Positions 11,876-23,245 are shown, numbered from the stretch's first letter. The stretch: 64,000 bases of DNA from Rapana venosa (GCA_028751875.1 CM054161.1:47606152-47670151); one strand, 5' to 3'. Numbers and translations: made by a program. Notes: generated from the letters alone by a model not told the origin.

Positions 11876-13205
11876 AGCATTTAAAGAGCCAAAAATAATA
11901 CCACTCTTTAAATTGGCGACCCCAAAAGATCCCCCAAATTAAGACCTATCTCTATTTTGTCTACGTTTCAAGCCCCTTGAAAAAAACCTTAAAGCAACCT
12001 TTAAATTTATTTTTGTAGTTTTTAAAAACCAATGATTTAAAATTTTCCCAAAACCCCAAAATCTCATAAAAACAAGGCAGGAAAAATTTTAAAAACATAT
12101 TTATCAGGAGCCATTTTTTTTAGATTTTTCTAAGGCTTTGACACTATTGACATGCCTTCTATTTAAAAAAACTAGACATGTAGGCTTATTTTTGAATCAG
12201 TTGGATTTTATCGTCCTTTTTAGTAATAGACGACAAGCAGTAATACCCGAGATTGTGTAACCTCCCCCCCTTTATGCCTATTAATTATGGAGTTCCACGG
12301 ATCAGTTTAGATCCCATTTTTATTTTCAGTTTATATTAAATGAATTCCACTGAACGTTTCCCACTCAATGTGAATCTTTTTGCTGATGATACACCACGAT
12401 CCCTAATAAAGGGAAGAATGCAAGTTCGCTTTGTTTTGAATTGCAAAAAGATATTTTGATAATCTTTTTATGGTCTGAACTTAACCAATATGGCTCTCCT
12501 CCTGTAAAGGGTCTAAATTTATGCTAATTACAACCAGACAAAAAGCGACAAAACATAAGGTTGAATTACTGCCTGATCTTAAAGTTTACAATACACACTT
12601 GAAGAAGTGTATTCACATAAATTGCTTTGGTTAAAGATTGATAACAATTTGTCTTGGTTTAGTCATCTTCGAATTTGTCTAAAAAGTTAGCCCTAGAAAA
12701 CTTTCAGCTCATAGAATAAAACTCTGTGCTTGATCAACATACCCCAAACTATTTTTTCATGCTTATATAATCCGCTAACATATAGATTATGCTCCACATG
12801 CTGGGATTAGCCCAGTAAAAAATTGTCTAAGCGTTAGAAAGTTTGTATAGGACTTCTTTAAAAATAGTGCTTCTTAATCCACCACCCTGGAAGTAACAGA
12901 TTACAAGGAACTTAATATTCTTTCCTTCCACTAAGATGTCGTATAAACAAAGTGTGTTCATGTACAAAATTAAGTATAAATCTTGCGCCCATCCTTCTTC
13001 ACACCCATTTTATTAGTACATAATGATCTAGGCAAAATATATATTGTTTATCCCACGACAAGACAGATCACTTTATGTCTTCTTTAATTTAATCAGGAGG
13101 GTAAACTTTGGAATGAAATCCCTATCCTTAAAACAAAAACCTAGTTTTTCATCCTTCAAAACATGTTTCAAATATGTGTTTCAGATGGTCTGAACGAACT
13201 AAGCA
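11876..13205 (+). mobile_element. LINE reverse transcriptase remnant, jockey/CR1-like (copy 1)
   Basis: Decayed non-LTR retrotransposon polymerase with stops and frameshifts throughout. In order it shows the pre-RT TPLFKSGD-like stretch, a DFSKAFDT-like motif near 12125-12150, a degraded GVPQGS motif near 12290-12312, the catalytic FADD motif at 12379-12390, and the KxxRQNI and IDNNLSW regions typical of the RT thumb. It ends in a FKTCF-like C-terminal signature. The endonuclease is missing. The first 340 bp are badly corrupted. No intact frame remains. Confidence 0.8.
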
Positions 13206-13506
13206 CTTGGTCTGTGTGAGAGAAATGAATATCAGATGACGTGACTGAGTGGGACAAAATGGACAGGAAGCACTTGAAGGAAGGACCAGGGGCAATCAAA
13301 GAAAGCTTGCATCAACATGTCTCCTACTGCCCGCTTAGACAGAAATTATTGTTATGCCATTATTGATAAAGTCCTATTTATGTTTGATTGAAATATAAAT
13401 GTTGTGTAGAGTGTGTTATATTTACTTGTAACCTGTTTGAGAGTGTGCCGTCTTTTTCTTCATTTTTTTTCGTGTTCACGTTGATATTGGGGCTTGTTTT
13501 GTGTGT

Positions 13507-13544
13507 GAGTGGTGTGTGTGGTGTGTGTGTGGTGGTGGTGTGTG

Positions 13545-13579
<35 letters not shown>

Positions 13580-13600
13580 TGCGAGTGTGTGTGTTTATGC
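13507..13600 (+). repeat. (TG)n microsatellite (copy 1)
   Basis: TG dinucleotides with a GGTGGTGG interruption. The identical copy is at 29777-29870. Confidence 0.9.
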
Positions 13601-14067
13601 ATTCTTCTACAAATTCCTTTGTTTGGATGAGACGTTGGGTTTATTCTATAATATTTCCTTAGGACAATGGGGAGTGGAGAGGGCAAGTGCCAAAGAAACG
13701 TTGTACTTATTCATTTCCCTACAACATAGTGTTAATGCGTTGTATATTCTCTTGTATTATCTGTCTGTCTGTAACCTGTCATAGCTCCGGCTCTATCTCT
13801 GTCTCTGCTATCTGTTGTCTGTTTGTCTCTCTCCATCCTCCCTCCCCTCTTTCTCTCTCTCTTATTTTGCTCTTCCTATGTTTGATTTCATCTAATAATA
13901 GTAGTAGTAGTTCATTATGATGCTTATTTGAATATTCATTGGAATGTATCTAAAACGCTGATCTTTACTGTTGCATACTTTGTTTTACTTGAGAGGGTTT
14001 TTGGCATTGCTGTTGTTTGTCTGTTGCTGCTAGGTTTAGTTTTCGGTTCTTCTGTTTTTGATTAGTG

Positions 14068-14105
14068 TGTGTGTGTGGGGGGGGGGGGGGGGGGGGGGGG
14101 GGGGG
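14068..14105 (+). repeat. (GT)n then poly-G (copy 1)
   Basis: A GTGTGTGTG run followed by a poly-G run of just under 30 bases. Same length in the copy at 30338-30375. Confidence 0.85.
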
Positions 14106-14239
14106 TATGTAGTTTTTCTTTCACGACTTTTTCTTCTTTTATAATTTTTTTTTCTGGTTTTTTTTCTTGATTGATTTTTTTTTGTGAGAGCATGGGTTGT
14201 AAAGAATCCCTGTCTTATCCATTACTCTCAATAAAATTT

Positions 14240-14373
14240 CGAGTTCGAGTTCTCTCTCTCTCTCTCTCCCTCACTCCGTCTTCTTCGATCCTCTCTCTCT
14301 CTCGCTCGACCTCCTCTCGGTCTCTCTCTCTCCTCTCTCTCTCATCACTCACTCACGTCACTCACTCTCTAAG
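14240..14373 (+). repeat. (CT)n-rich tract (copy 1)
   Basis: CT runs interrupted by CGCTCGACC and CACTCACT pieces, ending at the SINE A1 head. Identical copy at 30510-30643. Confidence 0.85.
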
Positions 14374-14800
14374 GGGGTGGGATAGATTTGAGGTTAGAGT
14401 GGAGCGCGAAGCGATGCATAGCGCTCGTGATTAGCTGACCCGGTTCGATCTCGTGCAGGAGTGATTTTTTACTCCATGGAGTTAGCAGCATCAGTGCTGA
14501 CCCTGTTCCCTCTAAAAGTCCTTCGGATGAAACTATAAACCAAGGCCCCTGGTGAGCGTAACACCAGAACATCTTGCACAAACGTTTTAAAGTCAGTTCC
14601 GCAATTGTCTGAAGAGTAGGCCATTCCGTGCCGGTAGGAACAACGACAAAGTTAAAAAGAAAAATATACATGCACAGGTGTCGTGTATCAGGACACCATA
14701 TCGCCCGAATCGAAATGCAGCTACCTTACTCCGTGGGTAAAAATGGTCGTACACAGCAAAATCTCACCCTCTGGTGAACCTCAACCTTTTGGCAAAGATT
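14374..14800 (+). mobile_element. SINE type A1 (copy 1 of duplication)
   Basis: GGTTAGAGTGGAGCG head, CGGTTCGATCTC as B box (about 14441-14452), a GGATGAAACTATAAACC central motif at 14525, GGTAGGAACAA, and a tail with CAAAATCTCACC and GGTGAACCTC. The A box region looks disturbed by an insertion. Confidence 0.72.
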
Positions 14801-14929
14801 CAAATGTATATATATTAGTCTGAAAATGAAACAAAAATTGATTAACAGGTCAGAGCTGACAAACATCTTAAGGAAACAAAAAATCCTTATACAAACTCCA
14901 GACTCAAGATTATTAAATTTAAAATTCCT

Positions 14930-15035
14930 GAGTCGGAATGTGGCTAGCTTAATGGTTGAGCAAAAAACCTGTCGCATACGCATTTCTCACCATTGTGTGA
15001 ACCTCGGAATTCTAGCTGAGAACGAAACATAACAA
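14930..15035 (+). mobile_element. SINE type A1 tail fragment
   Basis: Contains AATGGTTGAG, GTCGCATACGCATTTCTCACC and GAACCTCGGAATTCTAGC, the A1 3' end without head or core. The identical copy is at 31200-31305. Confidence 0.65.
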
Positions 15036-15164
15036 CCAGATTAAAGTATTTAAAAGAAGAGAAAAAACAAAATGGGTAAACTAACCCTTACTACTTCAGA
15101 GTGTGTCCTAAGCTAAAAAGTGTCCCCAATTACTGATGTAAACCACTGTTTCATGTAAAAGATA

Positions 15165-15465
15165 AAGGTTCCCCATAACCTATTTGTCGTAGGGAGCGAG
15201 CGTCAGAGACCTCAACTCTCAAGAAGCCAGCATATTGAGGGCGGCGCCCATCTCCTCTCACCTCGCATGCTATCAACTGTCCCTGACCCTAAAGCGCGCA
15301 GGTACCCATTTACAGCTAGGTGAGACTGGGGAACTGTACTGAAACCAAGCGTGCAACGGTCACCCATCTAGTGGGCAACCACGCTCGATGCTGCTAACCT
15401 TGGGTGGGAAAAAGCGAGTGCTCCAGAAAACCACTGAAGGCTATCCCTTCACCGTTTAATGTAAA
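15165..15465 (-). mobile_element. SINE type B (copy 1 of duplication)
   Basis: Antisense type B, with GGGTACCTGCGCG-like and CAGCTAGGTGAGAC blocks. The tRNA-like end is disrupted: CTCCAGAAAACCACTGA replaces the usual A-box complement. The identical copy is at 31435-31735. Confidence 0.7.
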
Positions 15466-15599
15466 AAAGCTGGACCATAATCATTGCGTTAATGCTCTTT
15501 TGATGATATTGAATATGTATTATGACTTTTGGAACGACATTTTGCAACAGCTGGGATTTGATATTCTCACCTGCAATGAAGATTTGCTGTTTTCATCGC

Positions 15600-16440
15600 C
15601 TGATAAGTTGCAAGCTGGTACTTTTGTTTGACAGGGTACTTGGAGCTTGTTTTGGCAAGATTGCGTACTTGGTTTGTGATACTGGTTTTGGCACAGTTTG
15701 AAACGTGTTTTCGGCATAGTGATAACTTGTTTTCGGCATAGTTGATACTTGTATCGGCATAGTTGATACTGTTTCGCAAGTTGATACTTGTTTCGGCAAG
15801 TTTTGGATAACTTTGTTTCGGCAAGTTTGATACTTTTGCAAAATGAATTTCTTTTTCGGCACAGTTTTGGTAGCATGTTTAAGCAGGTTCTAGGTACGAG
15901 GCTTCTTGAAGACTGTTCGCACAGTTGGTACATGTTTTTTTGGCAGATTGCTAGGTGCTTGCTTCGTGGGACTGTTTTGGCACAGTTTGGAACCTGAGTT
16001 TCGGCATAGCTGGTACTTTTTTTGGCACAGTTGGTACCTGTTTTTTGGCAGATTGCTAGGTGCTTGCTTCTTGGACTTGTTTTGGCACAGTTTGGTAACC
16101 TGTTTTTCGGCATAGCTGGTTACTTGTTTTGGCAGTTTGTACCTGTTATTGGCAGATTGCTAGGTGCTTGCTTCTTTCTTGGACTTGTTTTTGGCACAGT
16201 TGGTACCTGTTACGGCATAGCTGGTACTTGTTTTGGGCACAGTTGGTACCTGTTTTTGGCAGATTACTAGGTACTTGGCTTCTTGGGACTTTGTTTTGGC
16301 ACAGTTTGCTAGCTTGGTACTTGACTTGGCAAGGCTGTTTTGGTTTTGTATTGGCAAGGTTGTTTGGTTTATGTTCTGGCAAGGTTGTTTGGAATTATGT
16401 TTTTGGCAAGGATGCTTGGGTTTTTTGTTCTGAGAAGGGT
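15600..16440 (+). repeat. 21-bp minisatellite (copy 1)
   Basis: A basic unit of about 21 bp such as GGCATAGTTGATACTTGTTTC, with a longer higher-order variant containing GGCAGATTGCTAGGTGCTTGC. Because 21 is a multiple of three, long repetitive open frames arise on both strands (for example 15520-16113 minus, rich in NCAKT-like heptads). These are by-products. Confidence 0.85.
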
Positions 16441-16699
16441 TCTCGATTACTTGACGCCTTGTTGCTGTTACTGTGCAACTGGTTGCTTGGCGCTTGGCAG
16501 GCGTTTTGGTGCATGTTGCTCGATTCCTGTTGCTTGCTATTTTTACTGTGGCAGTGCTAGTTATTTGTTTTTTGTACAGATGATTTCTTCGGACTTAGAC
16601 AAGGTTTGCTTGCTTCTTTTTTATCCCCTGCAGACGCTTGGTTCTTGTTGCATCAATTTTGTGGACTTGGGTTTAGCTTCTTATTTCTTTGCTTCTGTT

Positions 16700-17570
16700 G
16701 GACTGGTACTTGTTGACGGGTACTTGTTGACGGGTTTATTTGTTGCTCAGTTTTGTGATTTTGGGTTGCTTCATATTTTCTTGGTTCTTGGTCGACTGTT
16801 CTTGTTGATTGCTTCTTGTTGTCTTAATACTTGTTGACGGTATCTGTTGACAGGTTTATTTCTTGCCTTGATCTTGTGATTTTGATTGCTTGTGGGTTGG
16901 TACTAGCTTTTTTTCTGTATTGAATGGTTCTTTGTCGATGGGTATTTGTGCTTGGTTCTTGTTGCCTGGTTCGTTTACTTGATGACCGGTACTTGTTGAC
17001 CGGTATTTGATGACGGTATTTGTTGACGCGTACTATGTTAACGGGTACTTGTTGGCGTGTACTTGACGGGTAAATTTGGTTGTGGGTACTTGTTGACGAG
17101 TACTTGTTGACTGGTGCTTGTTGGTTGGTACTTGTTGACTGCTATACAAGACGACTTGTACTTGGTGACGGTACTTGATTCTTGTTGACGGGGTACTGTT
17201 TGAACGGGTCTTGTTGACGGGAACTTGCTGGCGGGTACTGTTGGCGGGAACTTGTCGGATTCTTGTTGACGGGTATCTTGTTGACTGTACCTGTTGATTC
17301 TTGTTGACAGGTTTCTTGTTTGACTGGTACTTGTATGATTCTTGTTGACTGGTTCTTGTTGATTCCTTGTTTGACTGGTTCTTGTTGATCTTGTTGACTG
17401 GTTGTTGTTGTCTGGACTTGCGATTCTTGTTGAACTGGTCTTGTTGAACTTGTTGATTTCTTGTTTGATGGTTCTGATTTTTGTTGACTGGTTTCTTGTT
17501 GATAATGATAATCAAATAGTGAGAAGCTTGTTGATTTTGTGACTGGTTTCTTGTTGATTGTTCTCCGTTA
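16700..17570 (+). repeat. About 15-bp minisatellite (copy 1)
   Basis: Variants of CTTGTTGACGGGTA and CTTGTTGACTGGTT repeated with 14-16 bp spacing, directly after the 21-bp array. The 160-residue minus-strand open frame rich in Asn, Gln, Ser and Thr is a by-product. Confidence 0.83.
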
Positions 17571-19984
17571 ATGCCTCTGAACCAGTTCGCCTGAAAACAG
17601 AAGTATCAAATCAGCATCACTGACATTACTGGATGTTGAAGTTAATTTAAGCATTGAAATGGCTCTGTATTTCAAAATACCCCAACATGACTACCAAGCA
17701 CTTAAAAATATATTTTAGATGTTTTTTCATAGTCTGCAAAAAAAACCCCAGAACAGATTGCATTACCTTTGTTCACTATTTGCAAAGAATGTATTGACCA
17801 TGTTTAATCATTAGTGCAGAGTTTAGAATCAATGCATGTGACAAATCCATTTAAATATTTTTTGAAAATCTGCTGCCTCACTATGGTGGTATTATATAAT
17901 ATCTTCTTTTCTTTCTATCACTGCACTTTTCTAAAACTGAAAAGGGACTGAAGTGTAGGACCCTTATTTTTGTGGATTAAATAAAAAATTATCTTTCAGC
18001 AAGGTCATCCCTTTAGTATTAAATCTGTGTCGACGTGCATGCAAAAGATCAATTCTCAGTCTTTCTTCTTCGTCTTCAAACGCTCAGACAGCAACTACCG
18101 TTTTCTGTCATTTAAGCTAAAAATGCGTGGCACTGCCGTTAAGCCCCTAACAAGTCAGGCCCAGCGCGTCTGACTTCGCGGTGTGAGAGCTATAAATCTT
18201 CTTTTAAAGTGTTTTTTTTTCAAAATAAAAGTGGGGAATAGATCTCGAAGGCAAAAAAATGACAAAAGGTGACAGGGAAGAAAAGGACACGGTAGAAACA
18301 AAGTTCGGGGAATCGAAAAGAGGAAGATTTCCTAACAGAATATTCCCGAAGTGGGGGTACTATGCGATATACCACCGACAGGCCTCAAGCCTCCCCACGA
18401 GGAAAATATGAGTCTTTAACAGTTCCTAAATTTTCAAACAACATTTGGCGAGATGTAAAAACAAAAATCATCCACTTAAGTTTTCCAGCAAAACACCTTA
18501 TCAAATGAAACGAGGAAAAAAAATCAAGTGACTTACGTACCTGAGGTCTTGACACGCCACTATAATTGGATAAAGACCATGACCAAGACTTTCAATGACC
18601 AAAAGACGAACTTTCAACACCAAAGTCAGGACTTCTGAGGAACCAGGGATAAAGGAAGAGACCCAGTAGGTCCAGAAAGTGCTTCAACAACGGTTTGGGG
18701 ATCCGCTGTGTCCATTCCCTCACTGAGTGCAGGGTTCCAGGCTTGTCCTGTGCCTTTCAGCACAGCAACATCCATGTTCCAGGCCAAGGCTTGGCCCGCC
18801 CCTTTGGGTGAGTCAGGGGGGTGGGGAGGATGTTGAACGGCTGCTGACGGAGTTTCAAAATCTGTGCTCAATACGCTCCGAAAACTTCAGGTACACGTGT
18901 ACATTCGAGCTCTGTGAGGAGCGCTGTGGACAGTGACTGAGTCACTTTGTGAACGCTGTGCACACACACACAGCTGGTCATTGGTAGTGGTTATCGACAC
19001 ACATCGGAAAAGTGTGCAAGGCCGCAGTGCGAAGGCCTGAGGTTGTCATCCTACCTATCTAAACCCTAAGTCCTAATGTCCGGAAGCGATATCCGCGACG
19101 GCCACAATTCCCAACCTGCATCATCGCGTCTGGTTCCCTGAAGCGATTCAGAAGTGGGAGGTTCCTTAAAGACACCACTCTGATATGGAACACCACCAAA
19201 CTTTTTTTTTATCGCCAAAATGTCGATACGAAATTCCAGGTGTTTCTCTCACCACGCTGCTCCCACCCCATGGGATCTGACAACACGCGAATCCCCGTGT
19301 CCTTAGATCCCATGTGAGCACAGATGCCCAGCTCTGCAACTGGCTCTGTCTGCCCCTTCAGGGCTTTGTTGTGGCAGCAACTGCCCGCATCTGTGTCCTG
19401 CAGCAGAGAGCCAGGCCCGGCACTGATCCGTCAGTTCCGTGATGTCCAGCTGCGCCAAGACGTTATCTCCTGAGCTGGGCTGCTCTAGACGCAGCAGGAT
19501 CTGAATACAGACATGATGCCTGTCCTAGATCCCAGAGCGGAAGACGCCAGGCCCTGCACTGGCTTTGCCCTTCACGGTTTTTATTTTTTTAAGCATTTCT
19601 TTTATCTCCCGTTCCGCACCCTTAATCCCCAAAAGTCCATCATTAAGTGAAGTGAAGTCAAGTCATAGTGGTCAAGGACACAAGTCCAGATGTCAAGTCA
19701 ATCCAATATCGTAGCGTTTTTGCGTCTCCTTGGCTCTGGTGAGAAGGTCCACGATGACCAGCAACCACTGCAGACAAAAACCCATCAACATTCTTTAGCA
19801 TACAGCCATACAAAGCCAAACTCTTTCTTTGTAATCTGAATTTTTTGTTTATTTGGGTTCCTCAGTAAAAGCTCCGAGGTTTACTAATGACGAGGTTTTT
19901 GCATAAGCGACCATTTTTGCCCAGCATTAAAACAAACCCAATGCGACTTTTGGGGATAATACTTAACTAAACACAACACCTGAA
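17571..19984. other. Unrecognised single-copy-like DNA inside duplication copy 1
   Basis: Clean sequence with repeat D at 18065-18185. Short open frames at 18626-18936 on both strands have no known domain. Paralogous to 33841-36236. No gene supported. Confidence 0.5.
18065..18185 (+). repeat. Interspersed repeat D (copy in duplication 1)
   Basis: About 120 bp with CAAACGCTCAGACAGCAACT, GCACTGCCGTTAAGC and AAGTCAGGCCCAGC. It matches the reverse complement of 38738-38850. The second-duplication copy is at about 34325-34440. Family unknown to me. Confidence 0.65.
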
Positions 19985-21079
19985 AATCTGCCTTCTCTCT
20001 TGACAAAGATGGCCTACTGCTTTCAAGATATCCAAAACTGGATGATACAAAACAAGTTACAGTTAAACGCAGATAAAACCGAAGCCATGCTTGTAGGGAC
20101 CAAACACAAACTCTCTTCCATTACAACAACTTCAATAGAACTTGGCAATACATCAGTCCCCTCTATCCACTTCCGTGAAGTATCTAGGTTCGTTATCGAC
20201 AACACACTATGAAAAAATTAATCACGCCAGACTCTGTCAGTCGTGCTACTATCAATTACGGCGTATTAGTGCAAACAAAGTACCTGTCCACTGATTGCAA
20301 GACATCCAAACTTGTCACTTCTCTCATTTCTTCTCACGTCTGGACTAATTCAATTCTCTTTTAGGGCTGTCTGCCAGCAACATCAATCCACATCTCTCAT
20401 CCTTCAACGTATAACTAAAACTCCGCAGCTCGACTATTCTCAGAAAGAAAAAAATCTGAGCACATTACCCCTCTCTTGCGATCTCTCCAACTGGCTCCTG
20501 TGCCACAGAGAGTAGATTATAAAATCAGTACCCTCTGTTACAAAGTCTCCACAAAACTGCACCCTCCTACCTATGTGAATGTTCTTAACCTGTACACTCC
20601 ACGTTCCCTCCATCTTACTGCAGATACCTTTGCCTACGTATACATAGAATTCAACCAATCCACTGTATGGCCCCCCATTCTCTATTTCTGGTCCATCCAT
20701 CTGGAACACGAACCTTCCTCTCTCTCTCGGCAGAAACCTAGTTATGACACTTTTAAATCCAGCCTCAAACATATTTATTCAAACCTAAGACTTCCCCCCT
20801 CCTGTTTCATATCAACCCATGTTCTATCCACCACTGCTAAAGTAATACGGCCTGTGGCGAGTGTATGTGTTCTTTTTGAAAACATTTGACTATCGAAATT
20901 TTTATTTAATAGATTTTTCAGTCGGCACCATGTTTGTAAATATCTGTTTTGTTTAAACTTTTGATTATTTATTCATTGATTGCATGACTGTTAAGAATGG
21001 GTTGAATGCAATGCGCTTAGGTTTGTCTTTGCAAGATATAGCGCTATATAATCCATTTATTATTTATTTATTATTTAAC
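19985..21079 (+). mobile_element. LINE 3' end, L2/CR1-like (copy 1, complete 3' terminus)
   Basis: C-terminal RT region. It shows NADKTEAML at 20066-20092, an LGVxIDNTLS-like stretch, LDYCNSL-like and LQRITK-like segments (in two frames), HITPLLRSL, APVPQRVDYKI near 20495-20523, then YGPPSFS, WNTNLP and SFKSSLK-like motifs. The element ends with a GCGCTATATAA signature at 21041-21051 and an (ATTT)n tail at 21056-21079, a usual LINE 3' end. Several frameshifts; no function expected. Confidence 0.82.
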
Positions 21080-21107
21080 ACAGAGTACATCTGACGGATA
21101 GTCATCA

Positions 21108-21245
21108 GTGGTCGGAGCACTCGCTTTTTCCCCAGCCAACTTAAGCAGGCGCCAGCGTGGTTATCACCTTGTATGGTAACGCAACCTGCCTAGAAAAGGA
21201 AAAGTCCGGGTTGGAAGTGTGCGCGGTTGTTTCCGTTGTTTAGGC
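21108..21245 (+). mobile_element. SINE type B 5' fragment
   Basis: AGTGGTCGGAGCACTCGCTT head and GCGTGGTTATCACC, then divergence. Confidence 0.6.
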
Positions 21246-21284
21246 CGAAAACATTCCCCCCCCCCCCTCCATCCATTAGACCAT

Positions 21285-21575
21285 GAGTGGTGGCCTAGTT
21301 GCTAGTCTTTCGGATGAGACGATAAACCCAGGTCCTGTTGTGTTACATAAAATTATTTAGCGCACATGAAAGACCCCACAGCAACAAGAGTTGTCTCTGG
21401 AAAAATTATGTAGGAAAAAGCCACTCTGATAGGGAAACAAATACAGCTGCAGACAGGAAAGGGGAAAAAAATAAAGGGTGGCGCTGCTCTTGTGGCGACG
21501 CGCTCTTCCCGGGGACAGCAGCCCGAATTTCACACAAAGAAATCTGCCTTGACTTAAAGTGGTATGAACATTTAA
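21285..21575 (+). mobile_element. SINE type C
   Basis: Central motif CTTTCGGATGAGACGATAAA at 21307, TTAGCGCACATGAAAGA, then a distinct tail with GGTGGCGCTGCTCTTGTGGC and GCCCGAATTTCACAC. Shares the GATGAGAC...TAAACC core with types A1 and A2 but not their tails. The 268-residue minus-strand open frame running through it is not coding. Confidence 0.65.
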
Positions 21576-21900
21576 AAATAAAATTCGTAGACAAATACTG
21601 TTTACCCTCTTATCTCCAGATGGGTGTCTAAATCTGACCACGAATAAGCCGTTATTGTCATAAGCAGGAGACGCCCTGCTATGCTGGCAAAGAAAAGCTG
21701 CCACCCAATACCCCTGAGGTGGCCCAGAGGCAGTGCAGGGCCCCTCTGGTTGGTGGCCCCATGACGGCCTAAACATTGAAGCTCCCTTGGAATTCTGACT
21801 TCCAAGGATAAGAACGGACAAACCTAGGCATGACTGGGGATGGAGAGTTCGGAATGAAAGGCGTGGTAAGTAATCATAAGGCGGGAAAGTCACAGAAAGA

Positions 21901-21931
21901 AAACCAACAACAACAACAACAACAACAACAG
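21901..21931 (+). repeat. (CAA)n microsatellite
   Basis: About ten CAA triplets in a row. The poly-Val stretch in the opposite-strand open frame comes from this tract. Confidence 0.85.
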
Positions 21932-22154
21932 CCGCCCCAATGAACAGCACAAAAAACACCACCCAAAAAATACTCCACTCCCACCCACCCCAATAAAGAG
22001 TAAGACAAAACTTCCAAACACTAAAGTGTGATCCATGATATAGTTCAAAACATTCGAGAGAAGAGAGGGATAGAAAAGAGGACATTCCTCGTATAGAATT
22101 TCCAAAAGGTAGGGATGCTATTTTTAACCAACATGACCCAGGCAACCCCACGGG

Positions 22155-22355
22155 GTACCGCAAGATATTCTGCGTTGCGTTCGCATACGGGACTTTTGTT
22201 TATAGTCTCATCCGAAGAATTTTCAGGGGAGTTGAGTCAGTACTGATGTTAACTCCAGGGGGTAAAATCCTCTTGAAGGGGTGCCTCGGTGGTAGCTTGA
22301 ACCTGGGGGTCGTCTAACACAGCCCTCTAACCACTTGGCTGTCCCGTCCCCTATA
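22155..22355 (-). mobile_element. SINE type A head and core
   Basis: Antisense: TTTATAGTCTCATCCGAAG, TTAACTCCAGGG, then CTAACCACTTGGCTGTCCC, the complement of the A box, at 22329-22347. The tail is missing. Confidence 0.72.
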
Positions 22356-22811
22356 TGTGTAACTAATTTCGTTTTTATTACTTATCTACCACGTTAAGTC
22401 ACAGGTTTTTCATCATCTATTTACTTTTTAACTTGAGGGTTTTCTGCGTTTGTTTCAGCAAGCAAGGAGTAAAAATAGTTGCCACTTAAATCAGATATGT
22501 AGACATAACTATTTTGTTAAAGGAGACGTATGGATTTAAATCTACATTTAAAAAATCCTCACCGATTTTTGCCATGTGAAGTACTGTAGAGGGGTGCTGA
22601 AGGTCTGGTCTGGGCTGTGTCTTCTTGTCTTCTCTCCTGTCTGCCAGAGTTACAGGTAGCTTTGTGCCAGGTTCATCTGGGAAACCTAGGAAAGAAAATA
22701 CACAGGCCTCTGAAATTTCACTGTTTTGTCAAGATTAAAGTAGATATTATATTCTGGCCAAATGAACAATGATAAAGATGCTGATGACAATGAAATATAA
22801 TAGAAACAAGA
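22356..22811. other. Unrecognised DNA
   Basis: Clean sequence between a SINE and triplet repeats; no gene or motif seen. Confidence 0.45.
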
Positions 22812-22836
22812 AAACGGAGGAGGAGGAGGACAAGAA

Positions 22837-22868
<32 letters not shown>

Positions 22869-23015
22869 AGGAAAAAGAAGAAGAAGAAGAAGAAGTAAGA
22901 TGATGATGATGATGATATGATGATGAGATGAATTATTATACTTACTCTAACTACTACTACTACTACTACTACTACAAACTACAACAACTACACACTACTA
23001 CTACAATACTACTAA
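22812..23015 (+). repeat. Triplet repeats (AGG/AAG, GAT, ACT)
   Basis: Consecutive AGG, AAG, GAT and CTA/ACT tracts. Purine-rich then pyrimidine-containing; no gene. Confidence 0.85.
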
Positions 23016-23174
23016 AATTTCCCATTGGTGAACAAAATAAAATAGTCCATTTATATTTTGCTTTACCTGTGGACGGGGGGCATGTCTGTATGAATAATTT
23101 ACTGTTTTTTTCCTATCACAAGTGGCTTTTTCTACATAATTTTGCCAGGACAACTTGTTAGGCCACCTATGATT

Positions 23175-23245
23175 CTGTTACGTGTTGCTGATGCATGTTA
23201 GCACACGACCTCGGTTTACCGTCCTTCGGGGATGGAGGGCATGTA
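23175..23245 (-). mobile_element. SINE type A short fragment
   Basis: GACCTCGGTTTACCGTCCTTCGG is a shortened complement of the type A core. Only about 60 bp match. Confidence 0.4.

Larger units (their letters stand above)
11600..20764 (+). repeat. Large duplication, copy 1
   Basis: This block recurs in the same orientation at about 27800-37020, offset 16270 bp at first and 16252 bp at the end. From 12221 to 17880 I see no difference from 28491-34150, including the long poly-G run, the (TG)n tract and both minisatellites. The first 600 bp match only through heavy homopolymer-type noise. After 17880 the differences come in short clusters. It contains LINE, SINE and minisatellite sequence but no gene. 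Confidence 0.93.

Noticed and set aside
13388..13784. Cys/Val-rich open frames over the (TG)n tract
   Set aside because: Direct translation of TG repeats, duplicated identically at 29658-30054.
15520..16113. 197-codon repetitive open frame (minus), with relatives at 31790-32383 and 16340-16837
   Set aside because: A 21-bp repeat keeps frame by arithmetic; both strands are open and units vary at all codon positions.
17033..17515. 160-codon Asn/Gln/Ser/Thr-rich open frame (minus)
   Set aside because: By-product of the 15-bp minisatellite.
21357..22163. 268-codon minus-strand open frame
   Set aside because: It runs through a SINE C tail, a (CAA)n tract read as poly-Val and unrelated flanks; no domain or codon pattern supports it.
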